From Kosakonia cowanii JCM 10956 = DSM 18146 (GTDB lineage Bacteria > Pseudomonadota > Gammaproteobacteria > Enterobacterales > Enterobacteriaceae), in contig NZ_CP019445.1 in assembly GCF_001975225.1 (NCBI RefSeq), positions 2,418,001 through 2,482,000 on the forward strand: a stretch of 64,000 bases of DNA, written 5' to 3'. A program made the position numbers and the translations under genes. Below, piece after piece: positions 19,848 through 30,144 of this stretch (positions within the stretch are counted from its first letter, which is position 1; each line of letters opens with the position of its first letter). The notes below the pieces were generated by a model, which was not told the origin of the DNA, made no database searches, and saw only the letters and a program-made list of their open reading frames with translations.

Positions 19848-20327
19848 TCACTCGCGGCGGGCGATATCGGCAAATTGCGCACTCAGCAGTTTCGCCAGAT
19901 CGCTCGCCGCCAGTTCAATATCCAGCCCGCGCTTACCGCCAGAGATATAGATAGTGTCAAAGGTTTGTGCGGGCGCATCGATCAGCGTCGGCAGGCGTTT
20001 TTTCTGCCCGAGCGGGCTGATGCCGCCCACCAGATAGCCGGTGGTGCGCTGCGCTACCATCGGATCTGCCATATCGACTTTTTTCGCGCCCAGCGCTTTG
20101 GCGACCTTTTTCAAATCGAGCATCCCGGCCACCGGCGTCACCGCCACGGCCAGCTGCTTCATATCGCCGTTGACCGCCACCAGCAACGTTTTATAAACCC
20201 TGTCGGCATCCAGCCCCAGCTTACGCACCACTTCATCGCCGAAGTTGGTTTCGTTAGGGTCGTGATCGTAGCTGTGGAGTTGAAAAGCGATGCCATTTTT
20301 TTCCAGTAACTTTACGGCGGGCGTCAT
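19848..20327 (-). CDS. ybaK: YbaK, Cys-tRNA(Pro)/Cys-tRNA(Cys) deacylase
   Basis: YbaK edits Cys mischarged on tRNA(Pro), acting in trans with prolyl-tRNA synthetase. It has 159 residues, as in E. coli, from the ATG at 20325-20327 ([12 protein letters not shown]); the six upstream in-frame codons are not needed. The INS-like fold signatures are [19 protein letters not shown] and [17 protein letters not shown]. coli carries the sRNA gene chiX between ybaK and ybaP. The 77-bp gap here contains nothing resembling ChiX. Confidence 0.95.
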   Translation of the reverse strand: MTPAVKLLEKNGIAFQLHSYDHDPNETNFGDEVVRKLGLDADRVYKTLLVAVNGDMKQLAVAVTPVAGMLDLKKVAKALGAKKVDMADPMVAQRTTGYLVGGISPLGQKKRLPTLIDAPAQTFDTIYISGGKRGLDIELAASDLAKLLSAQFADIARRE

Positions 20328-20404
20328 AATAATCCTTCTTATCAAGCGGTTTCACGCCGTAAGCATACGCCTGCTTCCACCCGGGAAAATAGTAGCATCT
20401 TGCG

Positions 20405-21214
20405 CTAATGGGCCATTTTTTCCGCTAACAGCGAGGGAAGATTGCCGTCGCCATAGAGATGCAGCGCGCCTGCGGCCACCACATAGCGCCCCGGCGGCAG
20501 GCGGAACAGATAGTCGCACCATGCGCGGTTACGCTGATGCATCAGCACATCGTGCAGCGGCTGGCTAAAGGTTGAGGGAAGACTGAGGTTTTCATCACGC
20601 GGCGGGCTCTCCAGCCACCAGCTCATCATCACCTGTAACAGGCGCGCATTCTCATGCCAGTGGGTGAGGGTGTCCTGCAACAGTTCGCTACCGTCGTCCG
20701 GCAGCTGGCGCAAAATATCGAGCTGGCTGGTGGTGCCCTCCAGTTCCATGATCGCCACGTTAAAACGCTGTGCGGCTTGTAGCAGCTGGTAGTCAATGCC
20801 GTAGTCGGAACGCAGCCCGAGCCGCTGCGCCTGCGTTGCCTGTAACACCAGCGCGATGTGCCAGGCCGGGCGCGTCTCAAATGCCGCACGGCTTAACGAC
20901 AGGCTCTCCAGCGTGCTCCCTAACGAAGCGAGCAGCGCCGGGCTGAGGCGGGTGTCGAGCGGGTCGGCGTCAGGAAGGTTAGCAAACGGCGAGTCGGAAC
21001 CGGCGATATCCGCCTCGACAATCAGTGCATCGGCCTCGCGCACCTTTTGCAGCAGCGCGGCGGGCAGCGGCGCCATGCCGTGGGTGCCCATATGAATGCT
21101 GCCGACCAGGTGAAGGTGCCGGTCACCGGGCAACTCAACGTCCAATGCAGGCCAGGGGTAGCGGCGCTGACGAAGCGCGAAAAGAAAAGCTTTCAATCGT
21201 TGAAACAGGCTCAT
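20405..21214 (-). CDS. ybaP: YbaP, TraB/GumN-family protein
   Basis: This 269-residue protein runs from the ATG at 21212-21214 (MSLFQRLK), which has AGGAAG about 6 nt upstream. TraB/GumN family features are present: HLVGSIHMGTHGMAPLP near the N-terminus (GSxH motif), ALIVEAD, and the C-terminal GRYVVAAGALHLYGDGNLPSLL (GxxH motif). The family is suspected to be metalloprotease-like (Tiki/EreA fold), but YbaP has no established activity. It is followed by ybaK on the same strand and preceded by copA. It lacks an obvious signal peptide. Confidence 0.9.
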   Translation of the reverse strand: MSLFQRLKAFLFALRQRRYPWPALDVELPGDRHLHLVGSIHMGTHGMAPLPAALLQKVREADALIVEADIAGSDSPFANLPDADPLDTRLSPALLASLGSTLESLSLSRAAFETRPAWHIALVLQATQAQRLGLRSDYGIDYQLLQAAQRFNVAIMELEGTTSQLDILRQLPDDGSELLQDTLTHWHENARLLQVMMSWWLESPPRDENLSLPSTFSQPLHDVLMHQRNRAWCDYLFRLPPGRYVVAAGALHLYGDGNLPSLLAEKMAH

Positions 21215-21265
21215 ACGCGCTTCCTGAGAGTAAAAAGGCATGCTAACGCGCGAAGCGGGAGGGTG

Positions 21266-21292
21266 TAAACCCCGCCACAGGTAGCGGCGGGG
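21266..21292 (-). terminator. Terminator of copA
   Basis: Read on the minus strand, a 7-bp stem CCCCGCC/GGCGGGG with a 9-nt loop is followed by TTTA, 8 nt past the copA stop. It is GC-rich with a short U-tract. Confidence 0.65.
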
Positions 21293-21299
21293 CGGGGGC

Positions 21300-23798
21300 T
21301 TAGTCGCGCGGGGTAAAGCGCAGCAGTCGGTTGGCGTTACTCACCACGGTAATTGAGGAGAGCGCCATTGCTGCTCCGGCTACCACCGGGTTGAGCAGTG
21401 TGCCGGTCAGCGGCCAGAGAATCCCGGCGGCAATCGGGATGCCAAGCGAGTTATAGATAAACGCGCCGAGCAGGTTCTGCTTCATATTGCGCAGTGTGGC
21501 GTTGGCAATTGCCAGCGCATCGGCCACACCCATCAGGCTATGGCGCATCAGCGTAATGGCCGCCGTTTCAATCGCCACATCGCTGCCGCCGCCCATCGCA
21601 ATACCGACATCGGCCTGCGCCAGCGCCGGAGCATCGTTGATGCCATCACCAATCATCGCCACCTGGCGACCCTGCTGCTGGAGCTGTTTGATCGCCTCGG
21701 CTTTGCCATCCGGCAATACTCCGGCAATCACCTCATCGATGCCCGCCTCTTTGGCAATCGCATTTGCCGTCGTCGGGTTATCGCCGGTCAGCATCACCAG
21801 CCGGTAACCGGCGCGGTGCAGGCGTTGTAGTGCCTGCACGCTGTCGTCACGCAGCGGATCGCGAATGGCGAACAGCGCCCGCGCTTTGCCCTCTACCGCC
21901 AGCAGCACTGGCGTCGCGCCACGGCTGGCCTGGGCGGCAATCTCCTCATCCAGCGCGCGCGTATCGATCTGCTGCTCCGCCAGCAGCGCCTGGTTGCCGA
22001 GCAGCACGCGCTGCCCGTCAATCTCGCCGCTGACCCCCAGCCCGCGCAGGGTGCGGAACTGCTTCACTTCCGGCAGCGCATCACTTGCGGCTTTTTCCAC
22101 AATCGCGTGCGCCAGCGGGTGGCTGGAGCCCTGCTCAAGCGCTGCTGCCAGGCGCAGGGCGATCGTTTCATCCCCCTCCAGCGCGGTGATGCTCACTACT
22201 TCCGGTTTGCCGCGCGTCAGGGTGCCAGTTTTATCAAACACCAGCGTATCGAGGGTGCTGGCGCGTTGCAGCGCATCGGCATCGCGCACCAGCACGCCAA
22301 ACTCCGCCGCACGCCCGACGCCGGAGATAATCGACATCGGCGTCGCCAGCCCAAGGGCGCAGGGGCAGGCGATAATCAGCACCGTGGTAGCGATCACCAG
22401 CGTATAGACAATCTGCGGGGCCGGGCCGAAGAGGTACCAGATGGCACCGCTCAGCAGGGCGATGGCGACGACCACCGGAACGAACACCGCTGAAATGCGG
22501 TCAGCGAGCTGGCCAATCTCCGGTTTACTGCTCTGTGCCTGGCGCACCATGCGGATAATGCGCGACAGCGTGGTGTGGCTACCCACGGCGCTGGCGGTAA
22601 AGAGGACGCTGCCATCCTGCACCACGGTGCCAGCGTGGATCGTCTCGCCCGCGCCTTTTTGCTGCGGCACCGGCTCGCCGGTCAGCATTGCTTCATCAAA
22701 CCACCCCTCGCCGTCGCGGATCTCGCCATCCACCGGTACGCGATCGCCGGTGGTCAGGCGCAGCGTCATGCCCGGCTGCACTTCGGCCAGCGGGAGGTTT
22801 TTTTCGCCCTCAGGCGTGACCACCCGCGCCGTTGGCGGGGTTAAATCGAGCAGCCGCTCCAGCGCTTTTGACGAGCGCTGGCGAGCGCGCGCTTCCAGCA
22901 TGTGACCGAGGTTAATCAGACCGATAATCATCGCGCTGGCTTCGTAATAGAGGTGGCGGGCTTCCATCGGAAACCACTGCGGCCAGATATTGACGCTCAT
23001 CGAGTAGAGCCAGGCCGCGCCGGTACCAAGGGCAACCAGCGTGTCCATGGTTGCGGTGCCGTTACGCAGGCTTTTCCATGCGCTGGTGTAGAAGTGCCCA
23101 CCGGCAAACACCATCACTGCCAGCGTGAGCACGCCAATGCCGAGCCACAGCGAGCGGTTAGCCTCGGTAACCATCATATTGTCGCCGATCATCCCCCACA
23201 GCATGATCGGCACGCCGACCAGCAGGGCGACAATCGCCTGCCAGCGAAAGCGCTTCAGGGTAGCGAGCGCCGTCTCCTGCTGGCGCTCGCGACGCTTAAT
23301 ATCATCTTCAATCGCTTCCGCGCCGTAGCCCGCCTGCTCAACGGCGCTGACCAATTCTGCGGCGGGCGCGCTGCCCATCACCAGCGCAGTGCGCTCCGCC
23401 AGGTTTACCCGTGCCTGCGTGACGCCCGGAACCGCCTGTAAGGCTTTTTGTACCCGGGAGACACAGCTGGCGCAGCTCATGCCGTTGATCAACAGCTGCT
23501 GGCTGTCATCAAGATCGTGTGCTGCCGGAAGCTCTGGAGTGGCCGCTGTCAGTGCTTCCGACGGGAGTGATGACTCTGCCAGCGGTTTAGCCTTTGGGTG
23601 GCTGACGCTCGCGCCGTATCCCGCCTCTTCGACAGTCGCGATAAGCGCTTCGGCGCTGGCGCTGCCCGTTACATGGGCATGCTCGATGGTGACATCGGCC
23701 GCCTCAACGTCGGGGCGCTTTTCCAGGCTCTCTTTTACACGTTTAACGCAATGGCCGCAGGTGAGGCCATCCAGGTTTAGCTCTATGGTTTGAGACAT
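21300..23798 (-). CDS. copA: CopA, Cu(I)-exporting P-type ATPase
   Basis: This P1B-1 ATPase pumps Cu(I) from cytosol to periplasm. It has 832 residues from the ATG at 23798 ([12 protein letters not shown]); E. coli CopA has 834. Two N-terminal heavy-metal domains carry CxxC: C14/C17 (GLTCGHC) and a second in GMSCASC. The membrane Cu motif CPC is in IIACPCALG. The phosphorylation site is DKTGT, the actuator loop TGEP, and the hinge GDGINDAP. The promoter has the CueR-type 19-bp spacer, and cueR lies nearby, as in E. coli. A frameshift site after codon 69 can yield the short CopA(Z). Confidence 0.98.
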   Translation of the reverse strand: MSQTIELNLDGLTCGHCVKRVKESLEKRPDVEAADVTIEHAHVTGSASAEALIATVEEAGYGASVSHPKAKPLAESSLPSEALTAATPELPAAHDLDDSQQLLINGMSCASCVSRVQKALQAVPGVTQARVNLAERTALVMGSAPAAELVSAVEQAGYGAEAIEDDIKRRERQQETALATLKRFRWQAIVALLVGVPIMLWGMIGDNMMVTEANRSLWLGIGVLTLAVMVFAGGHFYTSAWKSLRNGTATMDTLVALGTGAAWLYSMSVNIWPQWFPMEARHLYYEASAMIIGLINLGHMLEARARQRSSKALERLLDLTPPTARVVTPEGEKNLPLAEVQPGMTLRLTTGDRVPVDGEIRDGEGWFDEAMLTGEPVPQQKGAGETIHAGTVVQDGSVLFTASAVGSHTTLSRIIRMVRQAQSSKPEIGQLADRISAVFVPVVVAIALLSGAIWYLFGPAPQIVYTLVIATTVLIIACPCALGLATPMSIISGVGRAAEFGVLVRDADALQRASTLDTLVFDKTGTLTRGKPEVVSITALEGDETIALRLAAALEQGSSHPLAHAIVEKAASDALPEVKQFRTLRGLGVSGEIDGQRVLLGNQALLAEQQIDTRALDEEIAAQASRGATPVLLAVEGKARALFAIRDPLRDDSVQALQRLHRAGYRLVMLTGDNPTTANAIAKEAGIDEVIAGVLPDGKAEAIKQLQQQGRQVAMIGDGINDAPALAQADVGIAMGGGSDVAIETAAITLMRHSLMGVADALAIANATLRNMKQNLLGAFIYNSLGIPIAAGILWPLTGTLLNPVVAGAAMALSSITVVSNANRLLRFTPRD
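23587..23798 (-). CDS. CopA(Z), predicted 70-residue copper chaperone made by -1 frameshifting in copA
   Basis: Within copA the heptamer C CCA AAG (minus strand, 23598 down to 23592) lies at codons 68-69 (Pro-Lys). A -1 slip makes the next codons GGC and TAA (23587-23589), giving 70 residues that comprise the first CxxC metal-binding domain and end in Gly. In E. coli the same heptamer at the same codon produces the CopA(Z) chaperone, so this is a conserved prediction and not a new site. The downstream stimulatory structure was not modelled here. Confidence 0.82.
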
Positions 23799-23840
23799 AC
23801 GCGTTCTCCTCAGGGATGAGACGTTTGATAACACGCAATA

Positions 23841-23871
23841 AGCTTAAACCTTCCCGCGAGGGGAAGGTCAA
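23841..23871 (-). promoter_or_regulatory. CueR-activated copA promoter
   Basis: On the minus strand a -35 TTGACC (23871-23866) and a -10 TAAGCT (23846-23841) are separated by 19 bp, the overlong spacer characteristic of MerR-family activation. The spacer is filled by the perfect inverted repeat ACCTTCCC/GGGAAGGT (23848-23868), the expected CueR operator. Confidence 0.92.
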
Positions 23872-23921
23872 GTTCAGGGCGGCACAAAATAGCTCACACG
23901 GCAAAAAACGCCGTCAGAAAT

Positions 23922-23944
23922 AAAAAACCCCGCATTGAGCGGGG
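23922..23944 (-). terminator. Terminator downstream of the TM2-domain gene
   Basis: On the minus strand a CCCCGC/GCGGGG stem with a 5-nt loop is followed by TTTTTTA, 25 nt after the stop of the TM2 gene. It insulates this gene from copA, which is read in the same direction. Confidence 0.85.
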
Positions 23945-23969
23945 TCTGGCATCATTTGGCGGTTAATAC

Positions 23970-24266
23970 TCAGCCATATTTACGCGCGAATTCTTCGTCG
24001 GAATTACACAGGTAAATAATAAATTCGATAAAGGAGATGATTGCCGGAATACAGGTCCAGAAGAACAGCAGATAAAGAATGCCCTGTCCCGGTTTACCTA
24101 AATAGAATTTGTGCGCGCCGAAGCCGCCAAGGAAGAAGGCGAACAGCGCAGCGGAGATGCGGCTTTTCTTGCCAGCGGTGCTCTGTGGCGCACCGCAGCT
24201 CGGGCATGCCACCGCTTCTTTATGTATCTCCTTTCCGCAACCGCGGCAAAAAGCCATATCACTCAT
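23970..24266 (-). CDS. TM2-domain membrane protein with N-terminal zinc ribbon
   Basis: This 98-residue protein runs from the ATG at 24266 (MSDMAFCRGCGKE), with AGGAG 6 nt upstream. Residues about 7-27 form a zinc ribbon with two CxxC pairs (CRGC and CPSC). A basic linker (GKKSR) follows, then a TM2 domain: a helix SAALFAFFLGGFGAHKFYLGK, a turn, and a second helix ending in IIYLCNSDEEFARKYG. No substrate or partner is known for this family and I cannot assign a function. It sits between copA and cueR, with its own terminator, in place of E. coli ybaS/ybaT. Nothing seen shows copper control. Confidence 0.85.
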   Translation of the reverse strand: MSDMAFCRGCGKEIHKEAVACPSCGAPQSTAGKKSRISAALFAFFLGGFGAHKFYLGKPGQGILYLLFFWTCIPAIISFIEFIIYLCNSDEEFARKYG

Positions 24267-24472
24267 AAACAACTCCTGTGTGTCGAACTTTTATCATTAT
24301 TTGAAAATCCCGCGCTATGGTATAGCGAAGCGGCAGATGAGCAAATAGAAATATTTACCACATGCATATATTTGTTTTGCGATATCGTAAGGATTAATAT
24401 TATTTCCCGGCCTCATAACAGGCGTCGCACTATTTGCCGCCCTCTGAGTCTGTGTAAATGATGAGGAAGATG

Positions 24473-24883
24473 ATGAATATCAGCGATGTGGCAAAAAAGA
24501 CCGGTTTAACCAGTAAAGCGATCCGTTTTTATGAGCAGAAGGGGCTGGTGACGCCGCCTTTGCGCGGTGAAAACGGCTATCGCAGCTACAACCAGCAGCA
24601 TCTCAATGAGCTGACGCTGCTGCGCCAGGCGCGCCAGGTGGGATTTAACCTTGAGGAGTGCGGCGAACTGGTTAATCTGTTTAACGATCCCACCCGCCAC
24701 AGCGCCGATGTGAAAGCCCGTACGTTACAGAAAGTGGCCGAGATTGAGCGCCATATCAGCGAATTGCAGGCGATGCGCACCCAGTTGTTGACGCTGGCAG
24801 AAGCCTGCCCCGGCGACGAGGGTGCCGATTGTCCGATTATGGACAACCTTTCCGGCTGCTGTCATCGCCAGGCAAAGGGTTAA
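24473..24883 (+). CDS. cueR: CueR, Cu(I)-sensing MerR-family activator
   Basis: This 136-residue protein (E. coli 135) activates copA and cueO when Cu(I) binds. The frame is open from 24458; the ATG at 24473 ([11 protein letters not shown]) has AGGA 6 nt upstream and gives the family start. The MerR winged-helix domain occupies about residues 1-70, followed by a dimerisation helix. The metal ligands C112 and C120 ([11 protein letters not shown]) are intact, as is the C-terminal CC motif (LSGCCH). Its last 47 bp overlap the 3' end of the convergent DUF3142 gene. Confidence 0.97.
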   Translation: MNISDVAKKTGLTSKAIRFYEQKGLVTPPLRGENGYRSYNQQHLNELTLLRQARQVGFNLEECGELVNLFNDPTRHSADVKARTLQKVAEIERHISELQAMRTQLLTLAEACPGDEGADCPIMDNLSGCCHRQAKG

Positions 24884-25574
24884 GCAGAAAGGTCACCGTG
24901 CCGCGATACCAGCGCGAGGCGGCAAGCTTCGCAATCTCTTGCTCATCGCACATCCCGCCCGCCACGACGCCCAGTTTGAAGGGAATGCGCAGGCCAGCGA
25001 GCGCCGGCAGATAATCGGTAAAATTCGCCACCGTACGGCGTCCCTGATAGCTCTGTACCACCAGTTCATCCACCGGCAAGGCATTCAGCGTGGCCACGCT
25101 GCCGGTTTTCGCCCAGTCCAGCAGCCCGGTAACCCCCAGCGCATAGTGCGCGGGCAGCGTGTGCCGCAGCCGTTGCAGAAAGCGGGCGTACTCATCGAGC
25201 CGCCAGGTGGCGGCATCGAAATCAATCTGCAGGCCAACGACCTCATTTCCCGCCGCCTGCCAACGCGCCAGCAGGCTGTTCAGGCGCAGCAGCACCGTAT
25301 CCGGCACGTCGAGAGTGGCAAAGCGCACCGTCAACCAGATGCGCGGAAAGACCAGCCGGTTAACGGGCAGCCCTTTGCGCTCAAACACCGCTTTACCGCC
25401 GTGGATCACTACCTCGCCCTGGTGAAGATAGACCACGTCGGCCTGGCGCAACGCCTCGCCGGGGCGCACGCCGGACCAGAGCCAGAACGCTTGCTCCTGC
25501 CCTTTTGCAGGGCTTAATGAAGCGAGCAGGGCAGCAAGCGTGATTACCAGTAGTAGCGGAGTTCGTTGGCCCAT
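24837..25574 (-). CDS. DUF3142-domain secreted protein
   Basis: This 245-residue protein has an N-terminal signal sequence ([20 protein letters not shown]). A TIM-barrel-like DUF3142 region follows ([24 protein letters not shown]..., [45 protein letters not shown]). The QIDFD segment resembles glycoside-hydrolase-like barrels, but no catalytic role is known. It overlaps the upstream 735-residue gene by 31 bp, so the two are translationally linked. It also overlaps the 3' end of convergent cueR by 47 bp. E. coli has no counterpart here. The pairing suggests an envelope function, which is inference. Confidence 0.8.
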   Translation of the reverse strand: MGQRTPLLLVITLAALLASLSPAKGQEQAFWLWSGVRPGEALRQADVVYLHQGEVVIHGGKAVFERKGLPVNRLVFPRIWLTVRFATLDVPDTVLLRLNSLLARWQAAGNEVVGLQIDFDAATWRLDEYARFLQRLRHTLPAHYALGVTGLLDWAKTGSVATLNALPVDELVVQSYQGRRTVANFTDYLPALAGLRIPFKLGVVAGGMCDEQEIAKLAASRWYRGTVTFLLNPLPGDDSSRKGCP

Positions 25575-27751
25575 ACGCTTCCGGGATAACGGCTCTTCAG
25601 TTGCTGGAACCAGGCTTTACGCACCGATTTCTCCACGTCCTCGCCGCCGCAATCGTTATAGCCTGAGGGGGCATAACACATCACTGCACGGTAGAGGGCA
25701 TAGCTCTTATCTTCCGGCTCCGCTTTCGGGTCGTTAATTACCTGCTGATAGGCGGCCAGCCGCTGCGGCACGCCGGGCAGCGCTTTCATTGTGGTGGCAT
25801 CGTCAAGGGCATCATTGCCACCGCGATCGGCGCCCAGCGAGACCCTCGCCTGCGTGGTGCGGAAGAATTCGCCGAGGCAGTTCAGCGCATGCCCATCCGT
25901 TGGCGTTTTGCTCAGCGTAGTGACGGTCTTATCCAGCGCGGCACAGGTGTAGCGGCTCGCCTCATCGCTGCCTTGCCAGTTAAAGACGTTCAGATCGACA
26001 TCCGAGAACGCCTCATCTTTTACCGGCGGCGTAATGGCGGCAATCAGCTTTTTATCCTGTAACCAGTCGGCGTAGTTTCCGGCGGTCAAATCGCGCATCA
26101 GCAAGGTGTGCAGGGCGATCGTACGCTCTTCGCTGTTCGGCCCGTGTTGTGCCTGCGCAAGCAGCAGCGGGCGCGAGGCTTTGGTTTTCAGCACCAGCGA
26201 GCGAAAGCGCAGGTTAGTGACCCGGCTCTTCGCTGCAAAGATCTCATCGACCTTCTCACTCGCGACCAGCGTGGCCGCCAGTTTGGCCTGTAACAACTGC
26301 TGTTGTTCGACGTCACGGCTTAAATCGAGCAGGCGCAGCCAGTGGCTTTGCGCCTCGGGCCAGGCTTTTTGCGCCATCAGCGCATCGCCATATAGCACCT
26401 GTTCGCTGAAGGCGAGTACGTCATGCTCCGCCAGCGCTTTTGCCGGGGTGATACCGCTGACCACCGCAGCGTAATCCTGCGTGCTATAAGCCAGTTGCAG
26501 ACGAAGGTAGTTCCATAAGGCGCCGCGCTGGTTGTTGTCGAACTCCGCTTTATGGCTCTCAAGCCAGGCGTTATCGATACAGGGCATATTTTCCCGGCAG
26601 GGCGATTCGCGCATCCAGCGCAGGGCGGCAATAAAGGTCATCAGCGAAGCATTCGGCGCGCTGACAAACGCATCGCCTCCCCAGCTAACATCCTTACTCA
26701 GCAGCTTGTTGTCGCTCTCATTGATCAGCGTCACCAGCGCATCGCCGCTGGTGGAGGCAGAGAGTGCGTTTTCGTAGCGCACCGCAAGGCTGTCCCACTG
26801 CTGAAGATACCAATCAATACGGCGCAGCATCCCCTGGGTCGAGGCGGCATAGCGCCCCTGCGGCCACTGCTTGAGGTAACTTTCCGCCGCGCTTCGCGCC
26901 TGCTCAGCGTGGGGCTTATCAATTTTCGCAACGTCAAAATCGCCATATTCACCGTTGGCGTTTTCGCTGCTGGCGTTGAGCGCATTACGCATCAGCATGT
27001 AACTCGCCGTCTCGGCAAGCCACGGTTGCGTGCTCTTTGTCAGCGAAGTGAAAAGCGGCTCGGCGGCGGCATAATCACCGGCATAAAAGCTATTGGCGGC
27101 CTGAAGATAGGTGCGAAAACCCGCCGCTGCTGAATTCTCCGGGAAGGAGAGGGCGCTGATCGCCTCTGTACTCTGCGAAGATTCATTAGCAGCGATACGT
27201 GCGGTCGCCAGCGCCTGGCGCTGCGGCGCGGTCAGGGATTTATCCTCAAGCAGGGCGGCGAAGAAGGCTGAAAGCGTCGCGTTGTTTTGTGAGACAAAGC
27301 GGGTTTCACCGTCGTTGCCCGCGTCATCAACCGCTGTTGCGGTTTGCGCGTCATTGCCGTCGGCAAGCAGGCGCAGCAGGGCGGGCGGCAGCGTGTTGTC
27401 GCTCGCGACGCCCAGCGCATTCATCTGCTGGCGCAGCGTGGCGGCAAGCGTTGTGGCTTCTGTCGCAGCGGCAGGCGGCGCGTCATCGTGATGCACGCCG
27501 AAGTACACGTTGCGGCTGCGGGTAACATCTGCCGGCATCGGCTGGCGCAGCGGATAGAGGCCTTTGCTGTCGCCCAGCAGGCGCAGCAGGTTGTCGCGGG
27601 TATCGGTATGGATAGCGATAACCGGCGGTGTGGAGAGGTAGCAGCCGGGGCTGCCCCATGTGCAATCATCAATATCGGAAGAGGCCAGCGCGGATGCGCT
27701 GGCGCCAAGCGCGAGCAGGATGCCCAGCGCGAGCTGTTTTTGCGGGCCCAT
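25544..27751 (-). CDS. Large secreted helical-repeat protein, partner of the DUF3142 gene (function unknown)
   Basis: This 735-residue protein has a signal peptide (QLALGILLALGASASALA) and then a short Cys pair (DDCTWGSPGC). The rest is Ala/Leu-rich helical sequence resembling TPR/SEL-type solenoids: FRTYLQAANSFYAGDYAAAEPLF, AESYLKQWPQGRYAAS, YGDALMAQKAWPEAQSHW. The C-terminus [14 protein letters not shown] is reminiscent of tetratricopeptide outer-membrane assembly proteins. I do not recognise a named family. It is upstream of and overlaps the DUF3142 gene and follows the ybbJ/qmcA pair on the same strand. It is probably periplasmic. Confidence 0.75.
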   Translation of the reverse strand: MGPQKQLALGILLALGASASALASSDIDDCTWGSPGCYLSTPPVIAIHTDTRDNLLRLLGDSKGLYPLRQPMPADVTRSRNVYFGVHHDDAPPAAATEATTLAATLRQQMNALGVASDNTLPPALLRLLADGNDAQTATAVDDAGNDGETRFVSQNNATLSAFFAALLEDKSLTAPQRQALATARIAANESSQSTEAISALSFPENSAAAGFRTYLQAANSFYAGDYAAAEPLFTSLTKSTQPWLAETASYMLMRNALNASSENANGEYGDFDVAKIDKPHAEQARSAAESYLKQWPQGRYAASTQGMLRRIDWYLQQWDSLAVRYENALSASTSGDALVTLINESDNKLLSKDVSWGGDAFVSAPNASLMTFIAALRWMRESPCRENMPCIDNAWLESHKAEFDNNQRGALWNYLRLQLAYSTQDYAAVVSGITPAKALAEHDVLAFSEQVLYGDALMAQKAWPEAQSHWLRLLDLSRDVEQQQLLQAKLAATLVASEKVDEIFAAKSRVTNLRFRSLVLKTKASRPLLLAQAQHGPNSEERTIALHTLLMRDLTAGNYADWLQDKKLIAAITPPVKDEAFSDVDLNVFNWQGSDEASRYTCAALDKTVTTLSKTPTDGHALNCLGEFFRTTQARVSLGADRGGNDALDDATTMKALPGVPQRLAAYQQVINDPKAEPEDKSYALYRAVMCYAPSGYNDCGGEDVEKSVRKAWFQQLKSRYPGSVWANELRYYW

Positions 27752-27772
27752 AGCCGGGATCCTTGGATTAAG

Positions 27773-28234
27773 TTAGTCGCTTACGGGAGTGATACGCAGC
27801 GTAATACCTTCAATGGCGATGACCTCGACGCGCGTACCGGCGGCGAGATCGGCATCGGCGCAGACCGGCCATGAGCTGTCGCCCACGCGCATATGTCCGC
27901 GACTGTTGACCAGCGCATTATCGAGCGTGAAACGGCGACCGAGCAGCTGTTGCCCGCGCAGGTTAAGCGAGGCGTCGGCGGGGTTTTGCTGTTTTACGCG
28001 TTTTGACAACCACAGCCACCAGAGCCAGGCGGCCAGCAGCGTCAGCAGGGCAAACAGCACCCCCTGCCACTCCCAGCTAAACGGGATGACCCACGCCAGC
28101 AAACCGGTGGCGACGGCCGCAATGCCGCTCCATAACAGATAGCCGTTGCCGCCGAGCATTTCGGCGGCGAGCAGCAGCCCACCCAGCGTTAGCCAGGCGA
28201 GGTAGGTATGTTCAAGCAGCAGTTCGGCGATCAT
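27773..28234 (-). CDS. ybbJ: YbbJ, NfeD-like membrane protein
   Basis: This 153-residue protein (E. coli 152) has two to three N-terminal membrane helices ([26 protein letters not shown]..., [17 protein letters not shown]). A C-terminal OB-fold NfeD domain follows ([31 protein letters not shown]). NfeD-type proteins pair with SPFH/stomatin partners. Here the start overlaps the qmcA stop by 4 bp (ATGA-type), confirming the operon qmcA-ybbJ. Confidence 0.94.
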   Translation of the reverse strand: MIAELLLEHTYLAWLTLGGLLLAAEMLGGNGYLLWSGIAAVATGLLAWVIPFSWEWQGVLFALLTLLAAWLWWLWLSKRVKQQNPADASLNLRGQQLLGRRFTLDNALVNSRGHMRVGDSSWPVCADADLAAGTRVEVIAIEGITLRITPVSD

Positions 28235-29148
28235 TTTTTACGCTCGTTGGCGCTATCTTTCACCAGCTCTGCAATACCGCCGATGGCACCCAGCAGGCTG
28301 CTGGCATCCAGCGGCATCATCACCACTTTGCTGTTGTTGGCGGAGCCAATCTGCTGCAGCGCTTCGGTATATTTCTGCGCCACAAAGTAGTTCACCGCCT
28401 GGATATCGCCGGAGGCGATCGCTTCAGAAACCATCTGCGTGGCGCGGGCTTCCGCTTCCGCCGAACGCTCACGCGCTTCTGCCTGCAGGAAGGCAGACTG
28501 ACGTTCACCTTCAGCTTTCAGGATCTGCGACTGTTTATCCCCTTCGGCTTTCAGGATCTCCGCCTGGCGGATCCCTTCGGCTTCAAGGATGTAGGCACGT
28601 TTAGTACGCTCCGCTTTCATCTGCGCATTCATTGAGGAGACCAGCTCCGCCGGCGGGCGCACATCGCGGATCTCAATACGCGTTACCTTGATGCCCCACG
28701 GGTTGGTGGCTTCATCGACAATGTGCAGCAGGCGGGTGTTGATGCTGTCACGCTGCGAGAGCATCTCATCCAGCTCCATTGAGCCGAGCACGGTACGGAT
28801 GTTGGTCATGGTCAGGTTGACGATCGCCAGTTCCAGATTGCTCACCTCATAGGCGGCGCGCGGCGCGTCGATAACCTGAATAAAGCAGACGGCGTCAATG
28901 GTGACGTTGGCGTTATCTTTGGAGATGATCTCCTGGGAAGGGATGTCGAGCACCTGCTCCATCATATTGATCTTGCGACCAATGCGATCCATAAACGGCA
29001 CGACAAGGCTAAGACCCGGTTGCAGTGTGCGGGTAAAGCGGCCAAAGCGTTCCACGGTCCACTGGAAGCCTTGGGGGACAATTTTTACACCGGAAAAGAC
29101 AATAACCAGCGCGACGACGATAAGAACGATAATGACGATTGGCATCAA
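28231..29148 (-). CDS. qmcA: QmcA, SPFH/stomatin-family membrane protein
   Basis: This 305-residue protein (E. coli 305) has one N-terminal transmembrane segment ([18 protein letters not shown]). The SPFH/band-7 domain follows, with [23 protein letters not shown] and [21 protein letters not shown] helical region is rich in AEG repeats ([20 protein letters not shown]). In E. coli, QmcA is associated with membrane protein quality control near FtsH. It is translationally coupled to ybbJ. The E. coli fetAB genes, which sit between qmcA and cnoX, are missing here. Confidence 0.95.
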   Translation of the reverse strand: MMPIVIIVLIVVALVIVFSGVKIVPQGFQWTVERFGRFTRTLQPGLSLVVPFMDRIGRKINMMEQVLDIPSQEIISKDNANVTIDAVCFIQVIDAPRAAYEVSNLELAIVNLTMTNIRTVLGSMELDEMLSQRDSINTRLLHIVDEATNPWGIKVTRIEIRDVRPPAELVSSMNAQMKAERTKRAYILEAEGIRQAEILKAEGDKQSQILKAEGERQSAFLQAEARERSAEAEARATQMVSEAIASGDIQAVNYFVAQKYTEALQQIGSANNSKVVMMPLDASSLLGAIGGIAELVKDSANERKK

Positions 29149-29230
29149 AAAAAACCTCCTGTTTAATTTGATGCCATCTTAGCCCGAATTGGCGACGAAA
29201 GCAGCCCGATCGCCAAATTTAGCAGGGTGA

Positions 29231-30139
<909 letters not shown>

Positions 30140-30144
30140 TCAAC

